Assembly (NCBI RefSeq): GCF_015291645.1
Contig: NZ_CP030055.1
Location: forward strand, 5,580,001-5,644,000
Reading direction: 5' to 3'
Length of the DNA: 64,000 bases
Source: Bradyrhizobium sp. CCBAU 53340
Lineage (GTDB): Bacteria; Pseudomonadota; Alphaproteobacteria; Rhizobiales; Xanthobacteraceae
Below the pieces are notes generated by a model. The model was not told the origin of the DNA. It searched no databases and saw nothing but the letters and a program-made list of their open reading frames with translations. Below, piece after piece: positions 1 to 8,288 of this stretch (position 1 is the first letter of the stretch; each line of letters begins with the position of its first letter). The position numbers were made by a program, and so were the translations under genes.

Positions 1-152
1 CCTTCCCGCAGCCCGCGCCGGGCGCCGCCCCCTCGCCCGGACCGATGAAGGTCGAGGACGCCAAGCTCCGCTCGATGCTCGGGGTCGCCAGCGTCAACTT
101 CAAGCAGAACGAGCAGCGGCTCGCCATCATCGACACGCCGCTCCAGGGTTGA
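1..152 (+). CDS. 3' end of an unidentified protein (partial)
   Basis: An open frame runs in from the left edge (codons from base 3) and stops with TGA at 150-152, 13 bases before the cupredoxin start. The visible tail is about 49 residues: a proline/alanine-rich stretch followed by a segment ending in IIDTPLQG. The tail alone shows no recognisable domain. The short gap suggests co-transcription with the cupredoxin and the sigma factor genes that follow. From memory, related clusters often carry a metallophosphoesterase at this place, but nothing in these residues proves it. Confidence 0.6.
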   Translation, partial: FPQPAPGAAPSPGPMKVEDAKLRSMLGVASVNFKQNEQRLAIIDTPLQG

Positions 153-165
153 AGAGAAGCTGACC

Positions 166-495
166 ATGAAGACGCTCAATCGCCGCGACTTCTCCGTCGC
201 TGTGGCCGCGGCCATCCTGCTGCCCATCACGACCGCCCGTGCCGACGACACGAACATGGAGGTGCATATCGACAATTTTGTCTTCCAGCCGGCGGAGCTC
301 AAGATCAAGGTCGGCACGACCGTGACCTGGACCAACCGGGACGACATCCCCCACACGGTGGTGTCGGCCGGCAAGTTCCGGTCCAAGGCCCTGGACACTG
401 ACGACAAATTCACGTTCACCTTCACCGATGCGGGCGACTACAAGTATTTTTGTTCGTTGCACCCGCACATGACCGGGATGATCAAGGTTGAGTAA
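166..495 (+). CDS. Exported cupredoxin (plastocyanin/amicyanin-like)
   Basis: This 109-residue protein is a small type 1 copper electron carrier expected to act in the periplasm. The N-terminus has a twin-arginine-like RRDF motif followed by a hydrophobic stretch and an ARA-D cleavage site. The mature part is a single cupredoxin domain. The copper ligands are visible as the His of IPHTVV and, near the C-terminus, the Cys, His and Met of FCSLHPHM. It lies just upstream of an ECF sigma/anti-sigma pair, so it may belong to the stress regulon or the sensing of that pair. The redox partner cannot be told from sequence. Family assignment is firm; the physiological role is inferred. Confidence 0.9.
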   Translation: MKTLNRRDFSVAVAAAILLPITTARADDTNMEVHIDNFVFQPAELKIKVGTTVTWTNRDDIPHTVVSAGKFRSKALDTDDKFTFTFTDAGDYKYFCSLHPHMTGMIKVE

Positions 496-622
496 CGTCT
501 CCAACCAAGGCATCTCTGTCTTGCCCGGCCGGTGGTCCCACGCCGGCCGGGCTCGCGTGCCTTCGGGCAGGCCCAATGACGTAACGACGTACAAACCGCA
601 GCAAGAGGCAAAGCGAGAGGCG

Positions 623-1171
623 ATGCCCGTCAGCGACGATTTCCAGAAGGCGCAGCGCTTCCGCGAGGCGGCACTGCCCTATCTCGACGACGTCTACACG
701 CTCGCACGCTATCTGCTGCGCGATGCCTCCGACGCTGAGGACGCAGTGCAGGAATGCTATCTGCGCGCACTGAAGCATTTCGACAGCTATCGCGGCCCGG
801 CGATGAAGCCCTGGCTGTTCGCGATCCTGCGCAATGTCTGCAACGCCGAATATGCCAGACGCGCGCACTCGCACGCCGCAATCGAGGACACGCCCGGCGC
901 CGCCGATCAGACCCCGATGTGGCAGGAGAACGAGGCGAGCCCGGAGACTGAAGTGCTGCGCAGTCGCGACGCCGGCACCATTCGCAAGATGATCGACGCG
1001 CTCGCCGAGCCGTTCAAGGAAACCTTCGTGCTGCGCGAAATCAACAACCTGTCCTACCGTGAAATTGCAGAAGCCATCGGCGCCCCCGTCGGCACCGTGA
1101 TGTCCCGCCTCGCCCGCGCCCGCGCCATGCTGCGTGCGGCCTGGATGGCGGAAGAGGAGCATTCGAAATGA
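623..1171 (+). CDS. ECF-type RNA polymerase sigma factor
   Basis: This is a 182-residue sigma-70 family protein of the extracytoplasmic-function class. Region 2 (roughly residues 15-80, including DAEDAVQECYLRA) binds the -10 element and core polymerase. Region 4 (about 125-175, with LSYREIAEAIGAPVGTVMSRL) is the helix-turn-helix for the -35. I chose ATG 623, which has a GAGAGG ribosome-binding site just upstream. The frame stays open back to 488, but that would overlap the cupredoxin end and add an unrelated extension. The stop overlaps the start of the anti-sigma gene in an ATGA junction, so the two are translationally coupled. Which stress it answers is not visible. Confidence 0.92.
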   Translation: MPVSDDFQKAQRFREAALPYLDDVYTLARYLLRDASDAEDAVQECYLRALKHFDSYRGPAMKPWLFAILRNVCNAEYARRAHSHAAIEDTPGAADQTPMWQENEASPETEVLRSRDAGTIRKMIDALAEPFKETFVLREINNLSYREIAEAIGAPVGTVMSRLARARAMLRAAWMAEEEHSK

Positions 1172-1932
1172 CCTGCGACGAAGCAAAAATCCTGCTTCAC
1201 GCGCTGCTCGACAATGAGCTCGATGCCGGCCACGCGCGCGAGGTCGAAGCCCATATCGCCACCTGCCCGGCCTGCACGGCCGAGTTCGCGGCACAGCGCG
1301 AGATGAAGCGCGTGCTGGCCGACACCAAGCTGCGCTACAGCGCGCCGGCGACCTTGCGCGCCCGTATCGAGGCGTCGATCCCGCAGGCGCGGCCGCAGCC
1401 GAGCCGGCGGTCCGTGCTGCGCGGTTTCGCCATGGGCTCGGCGGTCTCGGCGCTCGCTGCCACCGGCATCGTCGCCGTCGTGCTGCGTCAGGACGATCAG
1501 CAGCGCATCCTCTCGGAAGTCGTCTCCGCACATCTGCGCTCACTCCAGGCCGGCCATCTCATCGACGTCGTCTCAACCGACCAGCACACGGTCAAGCCCT
1601 GGTTCAACGGCAAGCTTGACGTCGCCCCGCCCGTGATCGACCTCACCGCGCAAGGCTTTACGCTGGTCGGCGGCCGGCTCGATTATGTCGATGCACGCGC
1701 CATCGGCGCGGTCGTCTACAAACGCCGGCAGCACATCATCAACCTGTTCGTGTCGCAGACCGCGAGCACCGAGCATCGGCCACCGAAGACGCAGACCATG
1801 CAGGGCTTCAACTGCCGCCGCTGGGGCGAGCGCGGCCTGAACTTCTGGGCCGTCAGCGACATCGGCGGCGACGAGCTCACCGAATTCGTCGACAAGTTCG
1901 AGGCGGCGATGAAGGCGAATGTGGAGGGGTAA
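1168..1932 (+). CDS. Membrane-anchored zinc-finger anti-sigma factor
   Basis: This 254-residue protein begins with a ZAS-type anti-sigma domain. The H-x3-C-x2-C zinc motif is at His29, Cys33 and Cys36. A single membrane span follows at about residues 85-108, and the remaining roughly 145 residues should face the periplasm. It should hold the preceding sigma factor inactive until a periplasmic signal arrives. The start overlaps the sigma stop by 4 bases. The periplasmic part resembles no catalytic domain I recognise. Because a cupredoxin precedes the pair, copper or redox stress is a reasonable but unproven signal. Confidence 0.9.
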   Translation: MTCDEAKILLHALLDNELDAGHAREVEAHIATCPACTAEFAAQREMKRVLADTKLRYSAPATLRARIEASIPQARPQPSRRSVLRGFAMGSAVSALAATGIVAVVLRQDDQQRILSEVVSAHLRSLQAGHLIDVVSTDQHTVKPWFNGKLDVAPPVIDLTAQGFTLVGGRLDYVDARAIGAVVYKRRQHIINLFVSQTASTEHRPPKTQTMQGFNCRRWGERGLNFWAVSDIGGDELTEFVDKFEAAMKANVEG

Positions 1933-2037
1933 TTGCCGGCGCGGACGAAGCTCCGCGCCATGGTTCAGAGAAGTGACGCCTCTCACAGTCCTCGCGAGCG
2001 CAATTCGGCAGATTGCAGCTCCACAAGGAGGGCAGAC

Positions 2038-2223
2038 ATGGTTCTGTCACTGATTATCTGCGCCACGCTCCCGTCGATGTTCGCGGCGGGCTGCGCTGCA
2101 TTGCTGGCCTTCAAGGAGCGCAAGCAATGGATTTGGTTCGCGCTCCTGTCCGTCATTGCCGGCTTCGCCGGCCTGATCACGCTCAATATGCTGCATATCT
2201 GGGACTACGCCGGGCGTTGCTGA
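2038..2223 (+). CDS. Small two-span membrane protein
   Basis: The product has 61 residues with two hydrophobic spans (about 2-24 and 31-50) joined by a short basic loop, KERKQ. A good AAGGAGGG ribosome-binding site lies 6 bases before ATG 2038, which decides this start over the longer open frame. The gene follows the anti-sigma gene by about 105 bases on the same strand. I recognise no family. It could be a minor member of the sigma regulon or an independent small inner-membrane protein. Confidence 0.65.
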   Translation: MVLSLIICATLPSMFAAGCAALLAFKERKQWIWFALLSVIAGFAGLITLNMLHIWDYAGRC

Positions 2224-2269
2224 GGCGCCACCAGCCGGGTCCGTCGCGACATATTTCGTTCGCGCCGCG

Positions 2270-2581
2270 TCAGCCAAGAAAACGCTGGACATCCAGCGTT
2301 GCTCCCACGACCACAAAAATCGCAAATACGGCCCAGACTGTTCCTGCAACGAGGCCGGCTATCTTGAGCCTTCTGAAGTTAGCAAGGTATTCCTCCGAGA
2401 CGAGAGGATCATGCGGATCGTGAGTCCATCGAAAGGAAGCGCGGATCGCCGTCAATGGTCCGACGACACGCGGCCTTGGCACTGAAGCCCTGTACTCGCT
2501 GACGCAATGCTGCAAGTAGAAGATTGATGCCGCGCCTGCCAGAAAAAGAAGAAACCCGACAAGCTTGATTGTTGGTCCCAT
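2270..2581 (-). CDS. Hypothetical two-span membrane protein
   Basis: This is a 103-residue protein with one N-terminal span (about residues 5-23) and a second near the C-terminus (about 75-95). A hydrophilic loop rich in Arg, His and Pro separates them. A GGAG lies about 10 bases before the start. The sequence has normal amino-acid composition and membrane topology, which favours a real gene. I do not recognise the family. It converges on the small membrane gene at 2038-2223. Confidence 0.55.
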   Translation of the reverse strand: MGPTIKLVGFLLFLAGAASIFYLQHCVSEYRASVPRPRVVGPLTAIRASFRWTHDPHDPLVSEEYLANFRRLKIAGLVAGTVWAVFAIFVVVGATLDVQRFLG

Positions 2582-2676
2582 CGATCAATTGCTCCGCGCC
2601 GACACCACACTTCGGCTCGCCAAGACGCGAGACCGTGAACAAGCTCGAAGCAGCCTGACCAGGTCACTGCCCCACG

Positions 2677-3006
2677 CTAACGGACCTCGGATCTGCGCTG
2701 CCATTCGGATTCGAGCGGACAGCGTCGATAGAAAAAGTACTGGGTCTGGTCATCCGTCCTGCGGACGCCGAGCTCCGACGGCGAGACCAGCTTGTATCTG
2801 GGGTCTCCGAGGATCGTGGATTTGGGGGTCCATTCTTCGTCTGCCGAGCATCGTCGCAGACCGCAAAACCTGATCGCGTAGAGGCTCTCGGCCACACGAT
2901 CGATCTGGAGACCAAATCGCTCGGCGCAATTCCGCTTCCACGTACCGGAGAGATCGCTCTGAGCCTGCGCGCCATGGCCTGCAGCCAATACCGCGAGTGC
3001 CAACAT
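2677..3006 (-). CDS. Small exported cysteine-containing protein
   Basis: From the ATG at 3006 the product is 109 residues with a classical signal peptide (LALAVLAAGHGAQAQ, cleavage after AQA). The mature domain is about 93 residues with four cysteines, probably forming disulfides in the periplasm, and contains SDLSGTWKRNC, reminiscent of small lipocalin-like exported proteins. The frame continues upstream to 3093, but those 29 residues are encoded by an intergenic palindromic repeat at 3017-3104. I therefore take the inner start. Function unknown. Confidence 0.6.
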   Translation of the reverse strand: MLALAVLAAGHGAQAQSDLSGTWKRNCAERFGLQIDRVAESLYAIRFCGLRRCSADEEWTPKSTILGDPRYKLVSPSELGVRRTDDQTQYFFYRRCPLESEWQRRSEVR

Positions 3007-3016
3007 CGGCAATCCT

Positions 3017-3104
3017 GTAGACCGGATGGAGCGCAGCGCAATCCGGGGACGGCCTCGCCTGTCTTGAGAATCCCGGATTTCGCTCCGCTCCATCCGAGCC
3101 TACG
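3017..3104. repeat. Long imperfect inverted repeat (Bradyrhizobium-type intergenic palindrome)
   Basis: Two arms of about 33 bases (3017-3049 and 3071-3104) are near-perfect reverse complements around a loop of about 21 bases. Each arm carries the core CGGATGGAGCG. The element fills the space between hpnO and the small exported gene, which run in the same direction. It is translated in the false N-terminal extension of the latter. Elements of this look are multi-copy in Bradyrhizobium genomes; copy number here cannot be counted. Confidence 0.75.
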
Positions 3105-3111
3105 GCACCGC

Positions 3112-4503
3112 CTACGCCGACCGCCGCACCGCGTTGTCCACCAGCGTCTTGCCGAGCGACCAGATCGCGCCGGGGACCTTGTGGCTTCCGGCGATGACGT
3201 CGTCGAACGCCTTCTCGATCCAGCTGCAGTCTTCCTCGGTGATGGTGAGCGGCGGCAGCAGCTTGATGGTGTGGCTGCCGTGGCCGGCGACCTGGGTCAG
3301 GATCTTGTGATCCTTGAACAGCGGCACCGTGATGAGCTGGCAGAACAGGCCCTTGTTGGCGGCCTCGAGCACGTTCCAGGACGCCCGCAGCCGTAGCGAT
3401 TTCGGGGGCCCGAACTCGATGCCGATCATCAGGCCTTTGCCGCGGACTTCCTTCATCAGCTCGTAGCCGGGCACCATACGCGTGAGCGCAAGGCGAAGCT
3501 CGGCCCCGCGCTTGGCGGCAGCCTCGATCAGCTTCTCCGATTCCATCACGTCGAGCGTGGCGATGCCCGCGGCCATCGCGAGGTCGTTCTTGGAGAAGGT
3601 CGAACCGTGCACCACGGCGCGGTCCATCTGGTTAAAAATCTTGTCGAAGATGCTCTTGCGTGTCAGCACGGCGCCGACAGGCACGTGGCCGCCCGAGAGT
3701 GACTTCGACAGCAGCACCATGTCGGGCTCGACGTTCCAGTGCTCGACCGCGAGGAAGCGGCCGGTGCGGCCCATGCCGGTCTGGATCTCATCGGCGACGA
3801 ACAGCGTGCCATACTTCTTGCAGAGCGCGGCCGCGCCCGGCAGGAACTCGTCGGAGGGCATGTTGACGCCCTTGCCCTGGATCGGCTCGACGACGAAGGC
3901 AGCGACCTCGCGCGAGGCCAGCGCCTTCTCCAGCGCGGCGAGATCGTTGAACGGAACTGCCGTGCAACCCGGCAGCAACGGCTCGAAGCCGGTGCGGAAG
4001 TTCGAATCACCGGTCAGCGACAGCGCGCCATAGGTCAGGCCGTGATAGCCGTGGGAGCAATAGACGATACCAGGACGGCCCGTGGCGCCGCGCGCGAACT
4101 TGATCGCGGCCTCGACGCATTCGGCACCGGAATTGGCGAAGAATGCCTTGTCGAGATAGGGAACGTATTTCAACAGCCGCTCGGCGAGCACGCCGGCGAG
4201 CGTCGAGACGTCGAACTGGACGAGATTGGGCAGATCTGCATCGAGCACGCTTTTCAGCGCCTCGCGCATGACCGGATGATTGCGCCCGATCGCGAACACG
4301 CCAAAACCGGACAAGAGGTCGAGATAGCGCGCGCCCTCGCGGTCGTAGAGGTACTGCCCCTGCCCCTTTTGGAAGCCGACGTCGTAGCCGATGGTCTTGA
4401 GAACCCGGACGAACTGCTCGTTCAGGTACCGATTATGCAGGGTGCTGCGCTGGGCCTGACGGTCCGCGAACAACTGGGACATGTCTGGATTTGGACTGTT
4501 CAT
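3112..4503 (-). CDS. hpnO: HpnO: class III aminotransferase for aminobacteriohopanetriol synthesis
   Basis: This 463-residue PLP-dependent aminotransferase is of the ornithine/acetylornithine (class III) type. The fold markers are NSGAECVEAAIKFAR (about 124-138), VADEIQTG with Asp238, and SKSLSGG with the Schiff-base lysine at Lys267. In hopanoid producers HpnO installs the amino group on the C-35 side chain of bacteriohopane derivatives. The neighbours support this: a DUF2147 gene and hpnN lie immediately upstream, and ispH-hpnH beyond. Class III enzymes are alike, so the substrate is inferred mainly from context. A generic omega-amino-acid transaminase is the alternative. Confidence 0.8.
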   Translation of the reverse strand: MNSPNPDMSQLFADRQAQRSTLHNRYLNEQFVRVLKTIGYDVGFQKGQGQYLYDREGARYLDLLSGFGVFAIGRNHPVMREALKSVLDADLPNLVQFDVSTLAGVLAERLLKYVPYLDKAFFANSGAECVEAAIKFARGATGRPGIVYCSHGYHGLTYGALSLTGDSNFRTGFEPLLPGCTAVPFNDLAALEKALASREVAAFVVEPIQGKGVNMPSDEFLPGAAALCKKYGTLFVADEIQTGMGRTGRFLAVEHWNVEPDMVLLSKSLSGGHVPVGAVLTRKSIFDKIFNQMDRAVVHGSTFSKNDLAMAAGIATLDVMESEKLIEAAAKRGAELRLALTRMVPGYELMKEVRGKGLMIGIEFGPPKSLRLRASWNVLEAANKGLFCQLITVPLFKDHKILTQVAGHGSHTIKLLPPLTITEEDCSWIEKAFDDVIAGSHKVPGAIWSLGKTLVDNAVRRSA

Positions 4504-4645
4504 CCGCTACATACTTCGGTTGAGGGCCGCTTCGTCAACTGAAAACGGTCAGCGAACGGAAAAGGATCTGTGCGGCCTTTTGCCCTTTTTCGGACCATCT
4601 TCGCAAGCACAGCTTTAGACCATGTTGCACTGCCGAGGAACACAT

Positions 4646-5272
4646 ATGCGTTTGGCCATTTACACCGGAATATTACTGGCAGGTGGTTACGCCGGCCTGA
4701 CACCGGCGCTCGCCGCCGATCCGACCGGCGACTGGCGGGTCGCCGATGGCGTCGCCAATATCCGTGTCGCCCAATGCAATGGGAGCATGTGGGGCGCGGT
4801 CTCCTGGGAAAAGCAGCCGGGCGGCCGCGACGAGAACAACCCGGATGTCTCAAAAAAGAACAGGCCGACCCTGGGCATGGCGACCCTGATCAACATGAAG
4901 AAGGTGGCCGGCGCCGAGCAATGGGAAGGTCAGGTCTACAACGCCAAGGATGGTCAGATGTATAGTGCGACCATCACGCCTGCCGGCTCCGACCAGCTCG
5001 AGATCAAGGGCTGCGTGCTAGGCTTCCTGTGCGGCGGCGAGACCTGGACTCGCGTTGGTCCGCCGATCCCCCCGAGCACCGCCAATGCCATGGCCAAGGG
5101 CGGGCCAAAAACCACCGGAGCGGCGCCCAAGGCCGCGCCGAGTGCAGCAGCACCTGCACCGGCGGCCGCAGCCTCCAAGAGCGCCGTTGCGGCCAAGCCC
5201 GGTCAGAAAGGCGCCACTGACCCCGTCGGCGACATCTGCCTACTCCCTGAGATTGCGGGGTTTGCCCATTAG
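4646..5272 (+). CDS. Exported DUF2147-family protein
   Basis: The product has 208 residues: a signal peptide (about 1-24, ending PALAA), a DUF2147 beta-rich domain (about 25-135; GDWRVADG, NPDVSKKNRPTLG, WEGQVYNAKDGQMY), and a low-complexity Ala/Pro/Lys tail. ATG 4646 has a CGAGGA site upstream and starts the signal peptide. DUF2147 proteins are exported and of unknown function. Its position between hpnO and hpnN suggests a periplasmic or outer-membrane role in hopanoid handling. Its last 33 bases overlap the 3' end of hpnN on the other strand, an unusual convergent overlap. Confidence 0.82.
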   Translation: MRLAIYTGILLAGGYAGLTPALAADPTGDWRVADGVANIRVAQCNGSMWGAVSWEKQPGGRDENNPDVSKKNRPTLGMATLINMKKVAGAEQWEGQVYNAKDGQMYSATITPAGSDQLEIKGCVLGFLCGGETWTRVGPPIPPSTANAMAKGGPKTTGAAPKAAPSAAAPAPAAAASKSAVAAKPGQKGATDPVGDICLLPEIAGFAH

Positions 5273-7828
5273 GGCGGGCTGAAACAGCAGCACTGCGGCA
5301 AGCGTCGTCACCAGCGAGAGTGCGAGCAGCTTGCCCATGCTGGATGTGCCGGGATGACTCGACAACCACAGGCTGCCGAACGCGGTCGCCGTGGTCAGCG
5401 CGCTGAAGAAGATCGCGCGGGTCAGGCTGGTCTGAAGCAGATTCGTCCTGCCGGAGCGCCATGCCACGACGTAATAGATCTTGAATGCCACGCCGACGCC
5501 GAGCAGCAGCGGGAACGCGACGATGTTGGCGAAGTTGAGCGGCAGGCCGATCAGCACGCAGATCTCGAGCGTCACCGCGCCCGCGACCAGCAGCGGCACC
5601 AGCGTCATCGCAACGTCGACCAGGCGGCGCAGCGTGATCCACAGCAACAGGCCGATCACCAGCAGCGCGTAGATGCCGGCATGGATGAACGCCCTCACCA
5701 CGGTGTCGCCGGATTTCAGGATCGAAACCGGGCCACCGATGGCGGTCGGCTCGGCCTCGAGCACGGCTGCCGCAAACTTGCGCAGCGTATCGTTGTCGTT
5801 GGGATCGCCCTTCGGCTGAGCTTCGACGCGGATGATGCCGTCCTTGCTCTTCCAGGCGCTCACGAGATCGGGCGGCAGTGACTTCAGCATGACCGGCTCG
5901 GCCTGCATCGCATTCCTGAGCTGGTCGAACACGATCTTCATCGGCGTCACGAACACGTCCTGCGCCTTGTTGCGGGTCGCTTCATCCGAATTGGCGAGCT
6001 TCTCAAGCGCATCCGCGAGGCGGCGTGAGGCGACGGCGCCCGGGCCCTTGGCGTCCCCTGCGGTGCGGCGCAGATTTTCGACCGAGGATTTCAGCGATTC
6101 GACGTTCTCCTGATCCGTTGGCGCGGCGTCGATCTGATCCGGGTTGAGCGCAGGGTTCAGGATCTTGGCGCCCTGCGCGATCAGCTTCAGCTTCGGCTGC
6201 TGGTCCTCCGGCACGAAACTGTCGAGCGACATCACCCGCAGCACCTCCGGCACCTTCTCGAGCTTCGCCTCGACCTGCTTGGCCTGCTCTTCCGACGTGG
6301 TCATCACGTTGATGGCGTTGGCGCCGGTGTTGGGGTCCTTGCGCAGATCCAGGAAGGTCGCGATCGATTCCGCGTTGGGATTGCGCAGGTTCATCGGATT
6401 GAAGTCGAACTTCATGAAATAGAGCAGCGGCAGGCCGGCGACCGCGAGCAGCAGCGTGCCGCCGACGACCAGCACGCGGTGCTTCTCCAGGAAATGATCG
6501 AGCGGCGCCAGGAAGGCGTAGCCAACCGGCTCCTTCTCGCCGGGCGGGTTGAGCAGCTTCAGCAGCGCCGGCAGGACGGTGATCGAGGAGATGAACGCCA
6601 CCAGCATGCCGACGCCGGCGATCTGGCCCAGCTCGGCGATGCCCTTGTAGTCGGTCGGGATGAAGCAGAGGAAGCCGGCCGCAGTCGCCATCGCAGCAAG
6701 TGACAACGGGATCGCGGAGCGCCTGGCAGCAAGCACCAGCGCCTTGCGGAGATCGTCAACCTTGTAACGCTCCGAGCGGTAGCGGACGCTGTACTGGATG
6801 CCGAAATCGACGCCGAGACCGACGAACAGCACCGCAAACGCGATCGACAGCAGATTGAGCGAGCCGACCATCATCAGGCCGGCGGCGGTGGTGATCGCAA
6901 GGCCAACGAAGAGATTGACGAACACGGCGAAGATGATCTTGGCCGAATGCAGCGCCAGCCACAGGATGAACAACACGACGAGAACGGTGCCGATACCGTT
7001 GACGAGGGCGCCTTCCTGGACGGTCGCGTATTCCTCGTTGGCGATCGGCACCGGCCCCGTCAGCCGGACCCGCGCCTGGTATTTTGTCGCAAAATCGAGA
7101 TCGACCGCAGCCTTGCGGATCGCGTCGGTCGCGCCCTTGCCGGGCTCCAGCGCGTTGTAATCAAGGACCGGCTTGAACTCGATGAAGGCCCGCTTGTCCG
7201 AATCCTTCAGCGGCTCGTCGCTGACGAGCTCGCGCCAGGAGAAGCTGGCACTGCCCTTGTTGAGCACGGTCTCGACCGTCTGCGCGATCTGGTTGAAGGG
7301 CCGCTCGGTATTGTCGAGCTTGACCTGGCCGCGCTTGACGCCGGCAAGCCCGGTCTCCAGCGCGCCGGTCAGGCCGCGAATCGAAGGATCGCCGGCCATG
7401 ATCTCGATCAGGGGGGCGGCGGATTCGAACTGGCCGGTGATCTTGCTGACCTCCTCGGTCGGCAGAAACAACAGGCCGTTCTTCTCGAAGAACTCGCCGG
7501 TGCCGAGTTGCTGCATCGACTGGAATTCGGTCTTGTTGTCCTTCAGCTTGGCAAACAGCGCGTCAGCAGCCGCGGTGGCCATCTCCGGCGTAGTGGCCTC
7601 GACGACTGCGAGAATCGTGGCGTCGCGGTCGAAGGCGCGGTCGAATTGCTGGTCGCGCTGGCGCCAGTCCAGATTCTGGGCAATCAATGAATTGATGTCG
7701 GTATTGATGGCGAAGTGCCGGGACGTGTAATAGCCCGCCCCCACCGCCAGCAGGAGCCCGAGAACGACGACAAGGGAGGCAAACCGGGTACAGGCCCTGA
7801 CGATGGCAACGACTACGCTCTGCAGCAC
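5240..7828 (-). CDS. hpnN: HpnN: hopanoid RND/MMPL transporter
   Basis: This 862-residue RND-superfamily inner-membrane transporter, in Rhodopseudomonas, moves hopanoids to the outer membrane. One N-terminal span (about 17-35) is followed by a periplasmic domain. A first membrane bundle (about 270-400, containing the GLGVDFGIQYSVRYR loop), a second periplasmic domain and a second bundle (about 695-850) complete the duplicated MMPL layout. The start is GTG at 7828 with only a weak purine-rich site upstream. Adjacent hpnO, ispH and hpnH make the hopanoid assignment secure against other MMPL proteins. Confidence 0.9.
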   Translation of the reverse strand: MLQSVVVAIVRACTRFASLVVVLGLLLAVGAGYYTSRHFAINTDINSLIAQNLDWRQRDQQFDRAFDRDATILAVVEATTPEMATAAADALFAKLKDNKTEFQSMQQLGTGEFFEKNGLLFLPTEEVSKITGQFESAAPLIEIMAGDPSIRGLTGALETGLAGVKRGQVKLDNTERPFNQIAQTVETVLNKGSASFSWRELVSDEPLKDSDKRAFIEFKPVLDYNALEPGKGATDAIRKAAVDLDFATKYQARVRLTGPVPIANEEYATVQEGALVNGIGTVLVVLFILWLALHSAKIIFAVFVNLFVGLAITTAAGLMMVGSLNLLSIAFAVLFVGLGVDFGIQYSVRYRSERYKVDDLRKALVLAARRSAIPLSLAAMATAAGFLCFIPTDYKGIAELGQIAGVGMLVAFISSITVLPALLKLLNPPGEKEPVGYAFLAPLDHFLEKHRVLVVGGTLLLAVAGLPLLYFMKFDFNPMNLRNPNAESIATFLDLRKDPNTGANAINVMTTSEEQAKQVEAKLEKVPEVLRVMSLDSFVPEDQQPKLKLIAQGAKILNPALNPDQIDAAPTDQENVESLKSSVENLRRTAGDAKGPGAVASRRLADALEKLANSDEATRNKAQDVFVTPMKIVFDQLRNAMQAEPVMLKSLPPDLVSAWKSKDGIIRVEAQPKGDPNDNDTLRKFAAAVLEAEPTAIGGPVSILKSGDTVVRAFIHAGIYALLVIGLLLWITLRRLVDVAMTLVPLLVAGAVTLEICVLIGLPLNFANIVAFPLLLGVGVAFKIYYVVAWRSGRTNLLQTSLTRAIFFSALTTATAFGSLWLSSHPGTSSMGKLLALSLVTTLAAVLLFQPALMGKPRNLRE

Positions 7829-8288
7829 GTCTTTTCTTTCTAGTGTTAACAGCTTGCCGGAAACGCCCGCTGTTTAGCGGAGTTCCCGGGCGAAACCTAT
7901 TGCCGTTTTGGGTCGTTCCCGCCGGAACAAGGTTCGAGGTAAACGGCGAAAAGACCATGGCAAAATCATGCGGGGCGGCCGGTATAGCCGCCGAGATGAG
8001 GCGGTAAAGTGACGAAGGGGTGCAACAAATGCCGCCGCCTTGCCTGCCTGAAAGGGCGGACTATAATACCCGCAATCGACCCCACCCCGGATCTCCGGCC
8101 CATTCCGCCTTTCCTTATTGCCGATTTTTTGACACAAAGTGCTGTGCCTGCATGCGCCGGGACCCGAACGGGGTGGTCGGTTACCCGCGGTCGCGAACCA
8201 ATGGTGCGGATATTGCAACATGCACCCGTATCGGGGTGCCGCCGGGAACAATTGAGCGATTTGGTGCAACTTGCGTGACGGGCGTCCA
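7829..8288. other. Divergent intergenic region between hpnN and ispH
   Basis: The 460 bases contain no convincing gene; open frames on both strands have shadow-like composition. The region must hold the promoters of hpnN (leftward) and ispH-hpnH (rightward). A weak ECF-like pair, GGAAC then 17 bases then GGTT, can be read leftward between 7919 and 7894. It does not match the CGTT -10 expected for EcfG, so I do not call it a promoter. Confidence 0.5.

Noticed and set aside
482..1543. Long open frames antisense to the sigma and anti-sigma genes (and many similar cases)
   Set aside because: High-GC codon bias opens antisense frames; they lack family motifs and ribosome-binding sites, while the sense genes are clear.
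7894..7919. EcfG-like promoter (GGAAC, 17-base spacer) upstream of hpnN
   Set aside because: The -10 reads GGTT rather than CGTT, and I found no second example in the window.
8271..8288. TTG start for IspH adding six residues
   Set aside because: The ATG at 8289 gives the exact family N-terminus with the cluster cysteine at position 12.
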